64,000 nucleotides of DNA from Platanthera guangdongensis (GCA_039583875.1 CM077159.1:2254812-2318811); one strand, 5' to 3'; counted from the stretch's first letter, positions 1-11,820 are shown. A program made the numbers and translations. The notes: generated from the sequence alone by a model not told the origin.

Positions 1-834
1 CCTTAGTAATTTATTGTTGGGTGTAATAGCTTGCGTAGGGGTCTCTATATTTTGATTCTGGCTTTCTTTACACCATGTTTGCTGGACTTAATATTCATTG
101 TCATTTGTGTGAAAATTCCACCCAATCTAATGATAGATGTCACATGTGAGATTGTACTTATAGTTCCCAAGGCTTAGTGTATGGAGCACCAACATCATAT
201 GGAACTTCATACGATGTGCCGAAGTCTTATGGATACTCTTCGTCATCACATGTAGCATATTGGAATCCATATCTGGCCTCGAAAGGACTGAGGAGGACTG
301 TAAAACATTGCTTGTTTTGTCGAAGCACAAAGTATGCTCTGAAGGATTATGTTGAGTATTTACGCCAATTAGAGGAGAATGATGAGCTAGATATCCAGAT
401 CGTTCGAACTCCTATTTCTGGAAGAACATCTCCTACCTCTGGTTACATACCTGTATCACCTTCATGTCTGAAGGGAATGATGAAGATGTGCCTATCAGTG
501 TTGTGGTGAATCTATGTTTCGAAATTGCTGACCCCATCTACCCTATAAATGTATCACTACTAGTAGTTTTGATTATTTGTGAGGAATTTGTGATTGATTT
601 TTATCCAAGCACTATTCCTACCCCTCCTAAACATACTATTACATTCATTTTAAAGACATTATTGAGGATGCTTTGTAGGATAAGGCAGATGATTTGCGTG
701 TTGTGCCTATTCATATGGAGGAGGATATTTTCTAAAGTGAAGAGGATTCTACCGTAGCACTGGTGGAGGAAGTCCAAATCATTCAGCTAGCATAGTACAT
801 GTTAGCTCTTGAAGGGTTTTATTTTTCCTCGACA
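1..834. other. Unassigned AT-rich flank, no recognised gene
   Basis: This stretch lies outside the copia-1 LTR. A plus-strand open frame at about 177-509 encodes a Ser/Tyr-rich start followed by a Cys-containing segment, and a second overlapping frame runs to about 757. I recognise no domain in either, and neither has convincing start context. It may be degraded transposon or unannotated intergenic DNA. No function is proposed. Confidence 0.3.
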
Positions 835-1211
835 CTACACATGTTGTTGTGGGGTGAGTAGATTAGAAAATTCATGCTTTATGTCTAGATCAATACAAAA
901 AGTGCTAATTTTTGTATTTTCAAATTGCCCTCCATGATCCGAGCGTATGCATTTAATTTTTAGATAAAATTCATTTTGAATATGAATACATAATTTAGTG
1001 AATTCAAAAAGAGCATTAGATTTGGAAGTTAGAAATGTAATCCAACAAAATCTAGAATAATCATTAAATAAGAATCTATCAACCAATACAAAGATAACAA
1101 AGAAGCCATAGCACTAAACATCCAACCAACCAAGATTGCCACTATTTCTTTGCTTCCTTTATAATATTTTAAAGTAACCGTAGCAACAAATTTTAAATTA
1201 CTCCCTTTCAC
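835..1211 (-). pseudogene. Ty1/copia integrase core fragment
   Basis: Read on the minus strand, the translation shows the copia integrase core signature: a DYSRF block (first catalytic Asp), then SDHGGQFE (second catalytic Asp), an FC pair, and a degenerate TPQQ block where TPQQNG is usual. The first part (about 1029-1211) lies in a different frame from the rest, so there is at least one frameshift. The catalytic Glu and everything downstream are missing. The SDHGGQFE style resembles the SIRE/Maximus group, unlike copia-1 beside it, so this is probably a scrap of a different and older element. It cannot encode a working integrase. Confidence 0.72.
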
Positions 1212-1629
1212 ATGCAGGATTATGTGACTTTTTTTACCTCAATTCCTTATAATTTATCCTCATTATGGTTCTTTGCTTAATATATAGTAACATCACTCTT
1301 TTGGTATTTATTTTTAACACGTCATGATCACTACAAATACAAATGGCTATCTTGTCTTCTGAATTAGCTCAAATCTGTTCTTTGCATATCAACATACTCT
1401 AAAGGTTTTATTATTAGCCGCATGCAAACCAAATAACCCGTTCATTGTCCAAGCATTTTGAACAAGCAATGCCCTCTTTTTTTATTGTTTACGAAATATC
1501 ATCGTTGTATGGACTTAAACTTTAATTTGATTTTTACTTGTTTGCAGTACTGCAGTAAGCTACGAAGTTACTGAATATAATCATTTATAATTAATTAGTG
1601 TGCGAATAAAAAAAAGAAAATAAAAAAAT
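1212..1629. other. AT-rich spacer between copia remnants
   Basis: No open frame, tRNA or known repeat is recognisable here. The sequence is AT-rich with poly-A and poly-T runs and ends directly at the proposed copia-1 LTR edge. Confidence 0.4.
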
Positions 1630-2085
1630 TGGACAAGAACAGAGTTTTTATTTCCAAAAAACGTATCTATTATAAAGGCATGGCCTCCCTTTTATAGAAT
1701 GGAGGAGAAGACAGATATTACAAATAAGAAATGCGGGACTAAATACATTTACGATGATTAGCGGCTAGACAAAAACAAACCACACAGGTCGCACGGTTAG
1801 ATTAGAAGGCTTACCAGCTGACCATAACAACAAACAACCAGAGTCTAGATAGAGAGAAGCCGTCAGAGGCTAGGAGAGTGAAACAGCCATAGGCTAGGAG
1901 GAAGCTAGACCGGCCGGTTACAAAGCCTCTGGAGAGAAGCCTCCAGACCACCCGGCTATCAAACCACCAGAGTGAAACCTTTAGACCGCCCGGTCTACAA
2001 ACCGCCCGAGACAAGCCGATAGACCGCCCGATCTACAAACCTCCAGAGACAATCCGCCAGACCGCCCGGTTTCCTTACTACAACA
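1630..2085 (-). mobile_element. copia-1 3' LTR (minus strand)
   Basis: On the minus strand the segment starts TGTTGTAGTAAGG directly after a purine tract and ends TTCTTGTCCA, giving the TG...CA ends of an LTR about 456 bp long. The PPT side fixes the 2085 edge well. The 1630 edge rests on the TG/CA rule and on the AT-rich flank. The partner LTR and the TSD lie outside the window. The interior carries repeated 'accgcccg' and 'cagacc' words. Confidence 0.7.
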
Positions 2086-2096
2086 CTCCCCCTCAA
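2086..2096 (-). promoter_or_regulatory. copia-1 polypurine tract
   Basis: The minus strand reads TTGAGGGGGAG immediately before the LTR start TGTTG. A purine tract in this position primes plus-strand DNA synthesis. It orients copia-1 on the minus strand. Confidence 0.8.
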
Positions 2097-2484
2097 TCTG
2101 GACTATATATATCAATCATGACCAGCTTGTCGCAAATGTTAAAAAAAGAAAGCAAATACAGGCTTGGTGAAGATATCTGCCAACTCGTTGTCTGAAGTAA
2201 CGAACGGAGTAAAAATCTGTTTCTTTAAGATCTCTTCTCTAATGAAATGACAGTCAACATCGATATGCTTGGTTTTATTATAAAATACCAGATTTGTCGA
2301 GATATATATAGAGGCCTTGTTGTCGCAGAACATAGGTAGAAGATGATTGTAGATTTCTCCTATATTCATGATGAGAGCACGTAACAACTTTATCTCCAAA
2401 GTGGTTGACACCATACTCCGATATTCAGCTTTGGCACTAGACCTGGAGACAACCGACTGTTTCTTGCACTTCTAGCTCACAAGG
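2097..2484 (-). pseudogene. copia-1 RNase H C-terminal part
   Basis: The minus-strand translation includes RSSAKAEYRSM, then FCDNKASIYIS, NKTKHIDVDCHFIRE and ELADIFTKP, which are the ordered landmarks of the C-terminal copia RNase H. The final IDIYSPD-stop lies just upstream of the PPT, in another frame after a poly-T run, so a frameshift is present. The upstream half of the domain is at 14565 onward: element A inserted here and duplicated CAAGG (2480-2484 and 14565-14569). The fragment is non-functional. Confidence 0.85.
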
Positions 2485-2614
2485 TGTAACGTCCCGAATC
2501 GCACTAGGCCCCTTATGCATGTTTTTGAGCCAGGAGAGCTGACTTGGGCTCAAGGGAGTGCTGACAACTGGGAAGCATGTAACAGCCCAAAGTCTGGGAT
2601 TGGCAAATTTTTGG

Positions 2615-3510
2615 TGACACGGCCTGGGACACGGGCGTGTCCTAGGGCGTGTCCTGCTCGGGTGAGTAGCAGTCACGAGGTCGATGAAAATTGGTTCGAT
2701 GAAGTGTTCTGGCGAGACACGCCCCGTGTCACGTGCGTTTCTGGGGCATGTCCTCCTTTGTGTCGACACTCGAGACTTTGGTCGACGAAAATGGTCTATA
2801 GAGGGAACATGCCCAGTGTCACGGGCGTGTCCCATCCGACACGGGCGTGTTAGAGGGCGTGTGTTCCCTCTAGTCGATGACGAGTACTCGACGATTATCG
2901 AGTGTCAAGTATGGGGTACACGGCCTGTGACACGGGCATGTCACAGGGCGTGTCCCGCTCATCCTCGAGTAGCTCTCGTGTATGTCGAAATATACTCGAG
3001 TAGGTGGAAAAGTACTCGAGTAAGAGGGGGTGACACGGGCGTGTCATCCCTGTGACATGGGCGTGTCCTATCCGGGTACTTGAGTAGTTGGTTTTATCTT
3101 GACTAAGTCCTCTAGAGTAGGCCTCGAGCGGCTTACACGCCCCGTGTCACGGGTGTGACTGGGCTGTCACAGGGAGTGTACCACTCATTCTTGAGTAGCT
3201 CTCGAGTAGGTCGAAATGTACTCAAGTAGGTGGAATAGTACTCGAGTAAGAGGGGGTGACACGGGCATGTCATCGCTGTGACACGGGCGTGTCCTATCCG
3301 GGTACTCGAGTAGTTGGTTTTCTCTCGAGTAAGTCCTCTCGAGTAAGTCTTGAGTGGGTTACACGTCCCATGTCACGGGCATGACTGGGCTGACACAGGC
3401 GTGTCCCACCAGTGTGTCGTGTCGAGTATTGAACCGACGCATAAAAACCGCCGTAATGCTTCGCCAAAGTAGGACACGGGTAAGGACACGGGCGTGTCCC
3501 TACCCGTGTC
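2615..3510 (+). repeat. U3 array of CACGGGCGTG palindromic modules (A, 5' LTR)
   Basis: The dyad ACACGGGCGTGT and its variants recur throughout, interleaved with ACTCGAGTA-type palindromes. At 2924-2947 the core is extended by complementary arms GTG and CAC inside CCT...AGG. The array ends a few bases before the TATA box, which is where upstream promoter elements would lie. Confidence 0.85.
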
Positions 3511-3515
3511 ACTTT

Positions 3516-3523
3516 TATATAAA
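3516..3523 (+). promoter_or_regulatory. TATA box, element A 5' LTR
   Basis: TATATAAA lies in a TTTTATATAAAAAGG context immediately after the U3 array, followed about 30 nt later by a C/T-rich stretch suitable for transcription start. The same box is conserved at 11821 in the 3' LTR. Confidence 0.75.
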
Positions 3524-5477
3524 AAGGGAAGTGATAACCCTAGCCATTTTCACTCCTCATTCCAGCCATTTTTCTGAAAGAAACTCCTATTGAGAGAAGG
3601 AAGTTGCTGGATCTAGTTCTAGAGGAGAAGATCCGCCGCCATCGTGCAAAGAAGATGCCGCCGAGAAGAGTCACGAGATCCATGGCTGGAAATGGTGGAA
3701 ACGCCGGGAATGAGATGAGCTTCCTATCTTCTCCCTTGGTGCTAGATCTTTAGTTATTTTCTTAGGAGAGATATCGACTCAAGAGAGTTTTGATGGAGAG
3801 GAGTTTTCTTAGGATGGCCATGCTAGGACATGTGTTCTAGGTTTTAGATCTCTTCAACCTCCCATTTCTCCTATGTGATGATGGGTGGATGGTTTCATGA
3901 AGAATCATGGCCTAATGAGGGTGAATAAGGGAGGAGGAAATTTTGGAGTGATTTTGGAAGATCGACTTGGAGAGGAAGATGAACCGATGCAGTACATTCC
4001 TCTTTACGAAGCGTGCAGAATCTGTATTCTACGCGCAGCGATTTCTTGGCCATTTTCATATAGGATGTGTCCAGATCTGGGCTTTTGACTAAAACGAAAG
4101 TTGACACCTTTGAAAATACCTTTCCAATGAGTGGTCACACGTCTTCATGCAAAGTCTATAGCCACGAGAAAGTCTGAACGAACATGATGTCCGATAAATC
4201 CTGCATGCAGAAATTGTGTTCTGTACGCAGCGGATTTCATGGCTGATTTCAAATAGGATACGCTCAAATCTTTGTTGTGGACTGAATATGAAAGTTGTAA
4301 CCCATGGAAAGTCCTTTCCATCGAGGGGTTACATATCTTCACCGGATTCCTGTAGTTTCAGGAATCTCCGGTCGAATTTGCTGTCCAGATTTATTCTATA
4401 ATTAAATTCTGGGGTTATATAATATGAATTTGAATTCAGTGGAATCGATGTTGCTAATTAACTCTAGATTTTGAAGAACTATTTTATGCAGACCACTGTA
4501 GTGCTATGAATGATAAATTTTATTAATTAGATTTCATAAAACTGAATTGTGGAGCAAGCTTTAATGCATGACATGACTTGATAAAATTGATAGATTATTA
4601 TAAATGTGCACCATGTTTATAATATGCTGAATGAAATGACTGGATACAAATTGGTAGATTATTATTAATGCGCATCATGTTTATAATATATTGAAACCAT
4701 TTGGAATGACAAATAGAAGGATAAACCATGGCCATGAGCATGTATGATGGTTAGAATGAAATGTAGTAGTCCAAAACTTAGAGCGTAGTCTCCCTACGGG
4801 TAGTATTGTGGATGGATGTAAGTGCGGTGTTGACCATCACTAGTTCGGTTCGAGTTGAGATGAGGTATAGATGGATGGTCGGGCTGTGAACTCGTGCTTA
4901 CTTCTGAGGCCCCTTCCATGACACGGTGTCGTGGCATTTGCATACGGTGTGAGCCGACATGCGGTGTCGTAATTGTGGGTTAAGGATAGTGTGGTAAGTC
5001 TACGGGCTTGCCGATCGTCGCCCCTACGGGAGTTGATGGTTAGACTTTGGGTGGTTGGGTTGTGTCCTCGGTGTTAACGTCCCGAGGCCCCTTCCGTGCC
5101 AAGTGAACGGTTGGGCTGTGTCCTCGTGCCTTCTTCCGAGGCCCCTTTCGGGTCACACTAGGCCAGTTCAGGCTGTATTCTCGGTGCATATCTACCAGAG
5201 ACCCCGCTGGGCCATTGTATGCATGGGCTCCGCTGTTGTGTTCATAGTATTGAGGCATACGGAGGCCTAGGTGAAGTAGTGTGGATACCCGCCTAGTAGT
5301 AGAGATGCCCGCTCTACAGTCACCGCCTGGCCATGGCGGCTGATTCCTGAGAGGTTAGCTACCTGCTCGAATAGTGGGAACTATAGTCTGTGTCGACATA
5401 GCAATTGCATATGTGTGATCATGGGTGAGTCATTGCATAGCATACATACCATTACATAGCACTGCACAAACAAGACC

Positions 5478-5578
5478 CTCATAGTATAATTTTATATGGG
5501 TACTCTTATACGATGAGTTACTTTTATGTAACCCGATCCTTAACTTATAAGCTTGTATGGGCATCCTTATAAGTTAAG
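5478..5578 (+). other. Two tandem stem-loops with GTATGGG-type loops (A, 5' LTR)
   Basis: Stem-loop 1 (5478-5517) pairs CTCATAGTATAA with TTATACGATGAG, one mismatch. Stem-loop 2 (5539-5578) pairs CTTAACTTATAAG with CTTATAAGTTAAG, a perfect 13-bp stem around the 14-nt loop CTTGTATGGGCATC. Both lie about 2 kb downstream of the TATA box and so would be in the 5' leader of the transcript. Confidence 0.75.
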
Positions 5579-6243
5579 TTACTTTCCTGCTGTAGTTACT
5601 TGTACTTGTTGATTTACTAATTTCTCAAGTAGAAATGCTAGTCTATAACATTGTAACTCAAGTAGAACTGCTAGTTTATAATGTTATTATTCATGTACTA
5701 TTACCAGCTGCTTATACCTGCTTTACTACTTGTATTATACTTGTACCCTTGTTCCTTTCTCCACCCGGTGCCGAGGAGTCGTCGGGGGAGCGGATGTGAA
5801 GCAACTTAGTCTTTTCGACTAATGGTTGCTACATCTTCCTTTTTAGGAGGTCACCCCGCAAGTAGAGCAGCCGCAGACTTTGCAGCAGGACAGCCAGACC
5901 AGGACGACGGGGTCTGATGTGATGGTGTCGTCGCTACTGTCGGTTATGGATGTGAGTGTTTTGAGATTTTGATGTAGCCCAGCTGTACTCTGATATTGTA
6001 GAAGCATGTTTTAACTTCTCTTATTTGATCCATTTGGACATATACATAGTGTGGATTTGACTTATTCTTGCTTATATTATGGTTGGGTTGGCATGTTTAT
6101 ATTTATATTGGTTGTTGCTGGCGGAATAGGCATCTTGTGTTATAGGTTAGCCCGTGTGCTAATGCTACCGCAAGGCAGCTACTATGGGCATAAGACTCCC
6201 CTTCGTGCCTTGTTTTGGGATCCGGGAGGGGAGGTCTTATAAA

Positions 6244-6252
6244 TGGTATCAG
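6244..6252 (+). promoter_or_regulatory. Element A primer-binding site (tRNA-iMet)
   Basis: TGGTATCAG begins two bases after the LTR end. It matches the complement of the 3' end of initiator tRNA-Met for nine bases and then diverges. Confidence 0.8.
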
Positions 6253-6806
6253 TTTGTCACGATCCTCAACTAAATAAGTCATTCAACAATGGTACCACCC
6301 CCGTTCGATTAGTCAGGTTGAGGACAAACTGACTTAGCGGAAGCAGAGGTGTGCCCATATGTAATTCACACTAAGTTGTCCAACTTTGACCTTAATATTA
6401 GCCAACCTAACCTTAAGTACGATCTTTATACGTTGATCTCCTGAAGTTTGGACGACTCTAGGTATGTAAACCTATTGTATAAAGTCTTGCGAGATCCCCT
6501 AGGGCAAGCACTTTTGTTTATAGCGGATTTTGAATGTAGCGAAGATAATAGATATGGCAGATTTCCTAGGGCAACCAATTTTGTTTATAGCAGACTCGAG
6601 CTTGGTGGAGATAATGGATATGGTAAAGTGGTTGGAAGCGGCTCTTTTGGGTGTTCAGACAAGCGTTAAGAGACTCGCTGAAGGAGTCGTTGAAGCATGA
6701 CCCAACTTTAGGACGAGGACTACGAGGAAGAAATTAAGCATTTGTCCTTAGTCTTCCTAAGTTGTTCTAGGAATCTAGCTTGAGCCTTCACAATTCTGAT
6801 ACTTAG
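6253..6806 (+). other. Element A leader; gag missing
   Basis: No gag domain or zinc knuckle can be read here. A direct duplication of about 67 bp is present (about 6491-6557 and 6558-6625, sharing 'cctagggcaa' and 'ttttgtttatagc'). The stretch ends in ACTTAG followed directly by protease coding, which resembles the intron 3' splice site seen in elements B to E. The gag gene has presumably been deleted or replaced. Confidence 0.6.
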
Positions 6807-9800
6807 GCATATTGGTTAGTGAGAAACCGACCTATGCATTGTTTGATACCGGTGCCTCACACTCCTTTGTGTCTGAAGACTTTATTAAGGACATGGAGGG
6901 CGTACAATACTTTACTGGTATAGCCCGACGAGTGCGCCTACCGGACGGCTCAGAGATGATTGCAACCGCTAAGTGCGAGTTCGAGATATTTGTTGAAGGA
7001 AAGACCTTTGATACACCTGCCACGGTCTTGAGAATGCGGGAGTTTGACATCATTTTAGGCATGGCGTGGTTGGACTGACACTTTGGAAGGATTGATTGTG
7101 CAGAGAAATGAATCTACTTGAGATATGGAGACTCTGACGTCATCTTCCAAGGTATTAGCTTCGCCTCTCGCATGTTGCTATCTTCAGTTAAGATAGTAAA
7201 AGCCCATATGAAGGGGGATGAAGTCTTCATGATCTGGTTCGAGTTGAAGTAGATAACATTGGATATAAAAGACATACGGGTAGTGCGGGACTTCCCTGAG
7301 GTATTTCCTGAAAAACGGCCAGGATTACCCCCGTATAGAGAGGTTTACTTCCAGATTAATCTAGTACCGGGTGCCAAGCCTGTATCCAAGGCCCCTTGCC
7401 GAATGGACCCGAAGAACTCGTGGAGTTTAGAGTTCAACTGCAATAACTGGTGGAGTCAGGGTTCGTTCTCCCCAGTTCGTCACCCCGGGAAGCCCCTATA
7501 TTGTACGTGAAGAAGGATGGAACCTGCGTTTGTGCATAGACTATTGAGTACTCAATCGGCTGACGGTGTGGAACACTTACCCGCTACCTCGGATAGACAA
7601 GTTGTTCGATCAACTAGTGGGGCACATTTGTTTTATAAGCTGGACTTACGCTCAGGTTATTATCAGCTAAGAATACAAGAAGGGACATCCAAAAACGGTC
7701 TTTAGTACAAGATATGGGTTGAAAGAGTTCACTGTAATGCCGTTTGGGCTCACAAATGCCCCTTCGTCTTTCATGAGCCTGATGAACAAGGTATTTGAAC
7801 CGTATTTGGACGTCTTCGTCATTGTTTTCATCGAAGACATCTTGGTCTACTCAAAGACGGAGGAGGAGCATATTGAGCACTTGACCTTGGTTTTGAAGAA
7901 ATTGAAGGAGCACGCTTTGTATGCCAAATTCAGCGAGTGCGAATTCTGGCTTAAGGAGGTTGCCTTCTTGGGTCACGTGATCAGCGGAGCTGGGTTGGCG
8001 GTGGATCCGGCCAAAGTGCGTGCCGTGAAGGAGTGGTCTCCCTTGAAGTTGGCGGTCGATGTGCAGAGCTTCCTTGGGCTTGTCGGGTACTACCGCAAGT
8101 TCGTGAAAGGGTTCTCCAAGATTGCCCTCCCTCTTCATTGACGAAGAAAGGTATGTCATTTGAGTGGACACACCAATGTGAAGCGGCATTCTAGGAGCTG
8201 AAGAATAGACTTACCTCCGCCCACATCCTTGCACTCCTGTCTGGGAAGGAGGGATTTCAAGTCTACACCGACGCATCATATCAAGGGATGGGAGTGGTAC
8301 TGATGCAGCACGGACACGTGATCGCTTATACTTCAAGATAGTTAAAGAAACATGAAATCAATTACCCGGTTCATGATTTGGAACTGGGAGCAGTTGTGTT
8401 CGCTTTGAAGGTTTGGAGGCACTATCTATACGGCGTCCACTACGAGATTTTATCAGACCATAAAAACATAAAGTACGCCCATACACAGAAGGAGTTGAAC
8501 TTGAGGCAACGGCGATGGTTAGAGTTTCTGTGCGATTATGAGTTCACCTTGAACTATCATCCCGGAAAGGCGAACTCGGTGGCCGATGTATTGAGCAGAA
8601 AATTACCGGACTCAAGCCCGGAGTCTCGGTTGATGAGTATGGAGTTGGCTCGGATGATTGAAGAGATGGATATTACCTTAGTATATAAGTCTCCTTCGGC
8701 AGAGTATACAGAGTACTTGACAACCATGAGCATAGTTTGTGATATCTGGTACCGAATCTGGGCGGAGCAAGGAAGGGATGCGGCTCTGGCCCCGACGGTC
8801 AAGGCAATCGAATATGGGACTTCTGACGAGTATACACTAAAAGACAGCCTCGTTTATTTCCGTGGTCGGCTATACATTCCCAAGGGCAGTAGAATTCGGG
8901 AGGATATCTTGAGAGAGGCACATTGCTCTCAGTATTCAGTGTACTCAGGTATTGCCAAGATGTACGCCGGATTGCGAAAGACCATGAGTTGGTCGAGAAT
9001 GAAGAAGGATGTCTGATATTTTGTTATACACTGTGATGCTTGTCAAAGAGTGAAGGGTGAATGCAAGAGCCCTGATGGTTTGTTACAATCGTTTCCCATC
9101 CCCGAATGGAAGTTCAAGGATATCTCCATGAACTTTGTCCATGGGTTACCTCGCTCACACTCCGGGAATGATTGAGTGTAGGTGATAGTTGATCGCCTGA
9201 CGAAAGTAGCCCGGTTTATCCCAATGAAGAAAGAAGCTCATGTTGATGTCTTAGTACGCCTCTTTGTGGAGCAATTCGTACGGTATCATGGCGTGCCTAA
9301 GACGATCGTATATGATCGCGATGGTCGATTTACCTCCAATGAGTGTAAAGCGGTACAGGCGTATTTGGGCTCACACCTTACCTTCAGCACAGCGTTTCAT
9401 CCTCATACGGACGGGCAATCTGAAAGGACCATCCGGACATTGGAAGATTTGTTGAGATTATGTGTGCTGGATAGAGGAGAGCTGTGGGAAAGGCTCTTAC
9501 CGTTGGTAGAATTCTCCTACAATAATATCCATCAGGCTCGCATCGGCATGGAGCCTCATGAAGCTCTTTACGGAATGAGGTGTAGAACCCCTTTGTCTGG
9601 GGTGCAAGATGAAGACCCAAAGGCTTTGGGCGTTGAATATATTGATGATACTGATGCGACGGTTAGAATGATATGGGATCGTATGTTGGAGGCTCAAAGT
9701 CGACAGACGAAGTATTACAATGCAAGACACCGGATGGTGGAGTTTCAAGTGGGTGATAAGGTGTTCCTGAAAATCCGACCGATGCATGGAGTTTTACGTG

Positions 9801-10713
9801 TGCGTGGTGTGAAAAAGCTCAGCGCAAGGTATGTTGGGCCTTATACTATATTGGTGTTGAGAACCAAGGTCCAACGGGATTGGGTGTGTGTGAGACCGCA
9901 TATTTTGGCTTCCCGATCGCGTTCCAGGTCTGGGTGTTGACCCCGGTGGGCCCCCCGTGTGGCGGAATATATCTGCCATACCGTGGATGAATTAGTCCCA
10001 CATCACCTGCAGCGGGTGGTCCTTGGTGTTTATGTACCCCTGTCACCCCTTCCTATCACCTCGGGGTTTTGGGAAGATGTGTGGTGACGGGTAGTTTCAA
10101 CATGGTATCAGAGCCATCCCGCTGCGGGGGTATGTTGGGAACCAAGGTCCAGCGGGATTGGGTGTGTGTGGGACCACATATTTGGGCTTCCCCATCGCGT
10201 TCCAGGTCTGGCTGTTGACCCCGGTGGGCCCCTCGTGTGGCGGAATATCCCCTCTATCCCGTGGATGGATTAGTCCCACATCGCCTGCAGCGGGTGGTCC
10301 TTGGTGTTAATGTACCCGCGTCCCCCCTTCCTATCATCTCGGGGTTTTGGGAAGATGTGTGGTGACGGGTGGTTTCAACAATTGGAAAGGATTGGCCCGT
10401 TGGCCTATCGGTTGGAGTTACCGCCCGAGCTAGAGAACCTCCACGACGTGTTCCATGTGTCGTCGCTTCGGAAGGCGCTGTTGCGGCCCGATCAATACAT
10501 CCCCATAACTGATGGTGCTGTGGCGTCCGATAGGTCTGTGCGACTAGAGCCGGTCGGATCGTAGATAACGAGACAAGGATATTGCACAGTAAAAGTGTTC
10601 CTTTAGTGAAAGTGCTATGTTTTAATCATGGGAAGAAGGAATATACATGGGAGCAATTGGATTTTATGCAAAACCACTATCCGGAGTTGTTTGCTCAAGG
10701 TAATTTTATTTGA
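6807..10713 (+). pseudogene. Element A pol (protease-RT-RNase H-integrase), decayed
   Basis: Domains occur in the usual order. Protease is at about 6812-7078 ([11 protein letters not shown], then GMAWLD). RT covers about 7259-8141 with [11 protein letters not shown], but FIED replaces the usual FIDD. RNase H is at about 8260-8610 ([23 protein letters not shown]). The integrase zinc finger lies near 8915-9060 and the core at 9182-9800 ([22 protein letters not shown]). A chromodomain-like tail follows at about 10560-10713 (VPLVKVL, YTWEQ). Several frameshifts and stops interrupt it, and a TRIM splits the integrase C-terminal region at 9855. It cannot give an active enzyme. Confidence 0.88.
9855..10380 (+). 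mobile_element. TRIM: miniature LTR retrotransposon with a 30-bp interior
   Basis: Two 248-bp LTRs (9855-10102 and 10133-10380) begin TGTTG and end TTTCAACA. Between them are 30 bp: a PBS TGGTATCAGAGCC (10103-10115) and a short G-rich PPT, GCTGCGGGGGTA (10121-10132). A perfect TSD, ATTGG, flanks it (9850-9854 and 10381-10385). Removing the TRIM plus one TSD copy restores the integrase reading frame of element A. It has no coding capacity, so mobilisation must have relied on enzymes from another element. The orientation is set by the PBS. Confidence 0.93.
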
Positions 10714-10761
10714 CAACATAATATATTTTCTGTTATGCATTTATCCCCATATCCTTAGCCT

Positions 10762-10779
10762 GATTTCGAGGACAAAATC
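10762..10779 (+). promoter_or_regulatory. Pre-PPT hairpin of element A; PPT eroded
   Basis: GATTTCGAGGACAAAATC corresponds to the hairpin that precedes the PPT in elements B to F, with its inner CG pair decayed. The expected G-rich tract before the LTR at 10800 is replaced by a T-rich stretch. Confidence 0.55.
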
Positions 10780-10930
10780 TTTTGTTTGTTTATGAGATTT
10801 GTAACGTCCCGAATTGCACTAGCCCCCTTGTGCGTGTTTTTGAGCCAGGAGAGATGACTTGGGCTGAGGGGAGTGCTGACAACTGGGAAGCATGTAACAA
10901 CCCAAAGTCTGGGATTGGCAAATTTTTGGT

Positions 10931-11815
10931 GACACGGTATGGGACACGGGCTTGTCCCAGGGCGTGTCCTGCTCGGGTGCGTAGCAGTCGTGAGGTCGAT
11001 GAAAATGGGTTCGATGAAGTGTTCGGGCGAGACACGCCCCGTGTCATGGGCGTGTCCTCCTTTATGTCGACGCTCGAGACTTTGGTCGACGAAAATGGTC
11101 TACAGAGGGAACATGCCCAGTGTCATGGGCGTGTCCCATCCGACACGGGCATGTCGGAGGGCGTGTGTTCCTTCTGGTCAATGACCAGCGCTCGAGGATC
11201 GACGAGTGTCAAGTATGGGGTACACGACCTGTGACACGGGCGTATCACAGGGCGTGTCCCGCTCAACCTTGAGTAGCTCTTGTGTAGGTCAAAATATACT
11301 GGAGTAGGCGGAAAAGTACTCGAGTAAGAGGGGGTGACACGGGCGTGTCATCCCTGTGACACGGGCATGTCCTATCCGGGTACTCGAGTAGTTGGTTTTC
11401 TCTCGAGTAAGTCCTCTCGAGTAGGTCTCGAGTGGGTTACAAACCCTGTTTCACGGGCGTGACTGGGCTGTCATAGGGCGTGTCTCGCTCATCCTCGAGT
11501 AGCTCTCGAGTAGGTCGAAATGTACTCGAGTAGGTGGAAAATTACTCGAGTAAGAGGGGGGTGACTAGGGCGTATCATCCCTGTGACACGGGAGTGTCCT
11601 ATCCGGGTACTCGAGTAGTTAGTTTTCTCTCGAGTAAGTCCTCTCGAGTAAGTCTTGAGTGGGTTACACGCCCCATGTCATGGGCGAGACTGGGCCGACA
11701 CGGGCGTGTCCCACCCATGTGTCGTGTCGAGTATTGAACTGATGCTTAAAAACTGTCGTAACGCTTCGCCTAAGCAGGACACGGGTAAGGACACGGGCAT
11801 GTCCCTACCCGTGTC
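10931..11815 (+). repeat. U3 array of CACGGGCGTG palindromic modules (A, 3' LTR)
   Basis: This is the second copy of the array at 2615-3510, with the same ACACGGGCGTGT and ACTCGAGTA words. Individual modules have drifted, for example GGGCATGT for GGGCGTGT. Confidence 0.83.
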
Positions 11816-11820
11816 ACTTT

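Larger units (their letters stand above)
2485..6241 (+). repeat. Element A 5' LTR
   Basis: The LTR is 3,757 bp and matches 10800-14564. U3 carries the palindromic CACGGGCGTG array (about 2615-3510) ending just upstream of a TATA box at 3516. Downstream are pyrimidine-rich leader sequence, a duplicated AT-rich block (about 4587-4695), degenerate repeats of about 60 bp containing 'gaggccccttcc' (about 4900-5170) and two stem-loops (5478-5578). The last bases are TATA where CA is expected, a point change. Confidence 0.92.

Noticed and set aside
835..1211. Integrase fragment as part of copia-1
   Set aside because: It lies outside the copia-1 LTR and downstream of its PPT, and its motif style differs from copia-1. 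It is a separate remnant.
6051..6242. Short hydrophobic ORF at the end of the A LTR
   Set aside because: It overlaps the LTR end in both copies, has changes that alter its length between copies, and looks like a chance frame in U5.
6448..6669. Gag gene of element A
   Set aside because: The open frame covers a tandem duplication, with no gag domain or zinc knuckle.
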